Program-made: the position numbers and the translations under genes
In this document: positions 63,550 to 64,000 of the stretch, one piece after another
Numbering within the stretch: position 1 is the stretch's first letter
How the letters are laid out: the number at the start of each line of letters is the position of its first letter
The notes under the pieces: generated by a model
Databases searched by the model: none
Told to the model about the DNA's origin: nothing
What the model saw: only the letters and a program-made list of their open reading frames with translations
Source of the DNA: Canna indica
Taxonomy: Eukaryota > Streptophyta > Magnoliopsida > Zingiberales > Cannaceae
Direction: 5' to 3'
NCBI GenBank assembly: GCA_034359265.1
Contig: CP136891.1
Location: forward strand, 11,546,501 to 11,610,500
Length of the DNA: 64,000 nt

Positions 63550-63930
63550 AGATGCTCATTCGTTCGTGACGCTGTTGCGTGTTCCGCGCGCTGCGAGCGA
63601 TCCTGCTCCTCGCAGCACACGCGTTAAGCTTGACTTGGGGACTGCGACATCGAGACCGGGGCAGTTGCGTAATTCCACGAGGCCTCCGCTTTATGCGGAG
63701 AATGACGGCTCTCGTCGCGTAGGGCGACAAGTGGACTCCCAGGCGAGAGGATGACGTCATGTGCCGCGTCATACATCCAACGGCTGCGATCGTCGGGAGA
63801 GCCGGATTCTGTCTCGAAATCGGACGGAGAATATCGGTAGGCCGGCGCGAATCGATGCGTCCGCGTCCCGAGGTCGACACGTGTCGCCGTGAATGACGTC
63901 ATCATTCGGCAACGTTTTGTAGTTAGCCAG
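63550..63930. promoter_or_regulatory. GC/CpG-rich promoter-like block at the right edge
   Basis: An abrupt CpG-rich block of about 370 bp in AT-rich surroundings holds two perfect TGACGTCA palindromes (63752-63759 and 63894-63901) and the palindrome GACACGTGTC (63876-63885), which contains CACGTG. These are typical bZIP/TGA and G-box sites. Open frames on both strands here (63545-63905) show no domain and vary in frame. The block may be the upstream region of a gene beyond the window's right end, or an unrecognised exon. Confidence 0.45.
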
Positions 63931-64000
63931 AGCGATGGGTTAATGACATTTATATCCCGATCGCCTACTTCCCCCGCTAAACGACAAAAGAAAGCACCCG

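Noticed and set aside
63545..63905. Two overlapping minus-strand open frames of 93 and 111 aa
   Set aside because: Neither has a recognisable domain; the block is CpG-rich and open in several frames, and bZIP-type sites favour a promoter reading.

Overview
The window looks like plant nuclear DNA, most likely from a monocot. It holds spliced genes with GT-AG introns, first exons that are GC-rich with GC-ending codons (PECT and MTHFR), AT-rich intergenic DNA and a dense mix of plant-type transposons. I cannot name the species from sequence alone. Four host genes look intact by exon-by-exon translation: PECT1 on the minus strand (2510-14200, 9 exons, 425 aa); MTHFR on the plus strand (37991-44036, 12 exons, 595 aa); a KRTCAP2/Keratin_assoc-family oligosaccharyltransferase subunit on the plus strand (46411-48738, 4 coding exons, 121 aa); and an ATAF/SNAC-type NAC transcription factor on the minus strand (54423-55486, 3 exons, 292 aa). 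They serve different pathways (phosphatidylethanolamine synthesis, one-carbon/methionine metabolism, N-glycosylation, transcription) and show no sign of acting as a cluster.

The region from 15.3 to 31.5 kb is a transposon nest. An inverted-repeat (foldback) element with a perfect 9-bp target duplication (15343-23736) has been entered by two others. One is a hAT element (16047-21748) with a perfect 8-bp duplication and an apparently intact 697-aa four-exon transposase. The other is a CACTA element (21859-23418) with a 3-bp duplication that keeps only the transposase C-terminus. A second foldback copy follows (23857 to about 25130). Next is a 6.3-kb Mutator-like element (25231-31530) with 100-bp terminal inverted repeats and a 9-bp duplication; it carries a decayed FAR1/Jittery-type transposase, a solo LTR in a transposase intron, and host gene fragments. 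PECT intron 1 has a second nest, a hAT-like element at 11207-13293 holding a hAT deletion derivative at 11497-12929. Between PECT and MTHFR and beyond NAC lie PIF/Harbinger-type elements, other MITEs and CCG-rich repeat remnants.

The most notable observations are two cases of gene-fragment capture. The intact hAT carries, inside an intron of its transposase gene, two joined pieces of a UDP-glucose dehydrogenase coding sequence bracketed by a 189-bp direct repeat. The Mutator-like element carries two rearranged copies of part of a leucine-rich-repeat extensin gene. I see no prokaryotic features, CRISPR arrays, tRNA or rRNA genes, and no evidence for a wholly new biological system.
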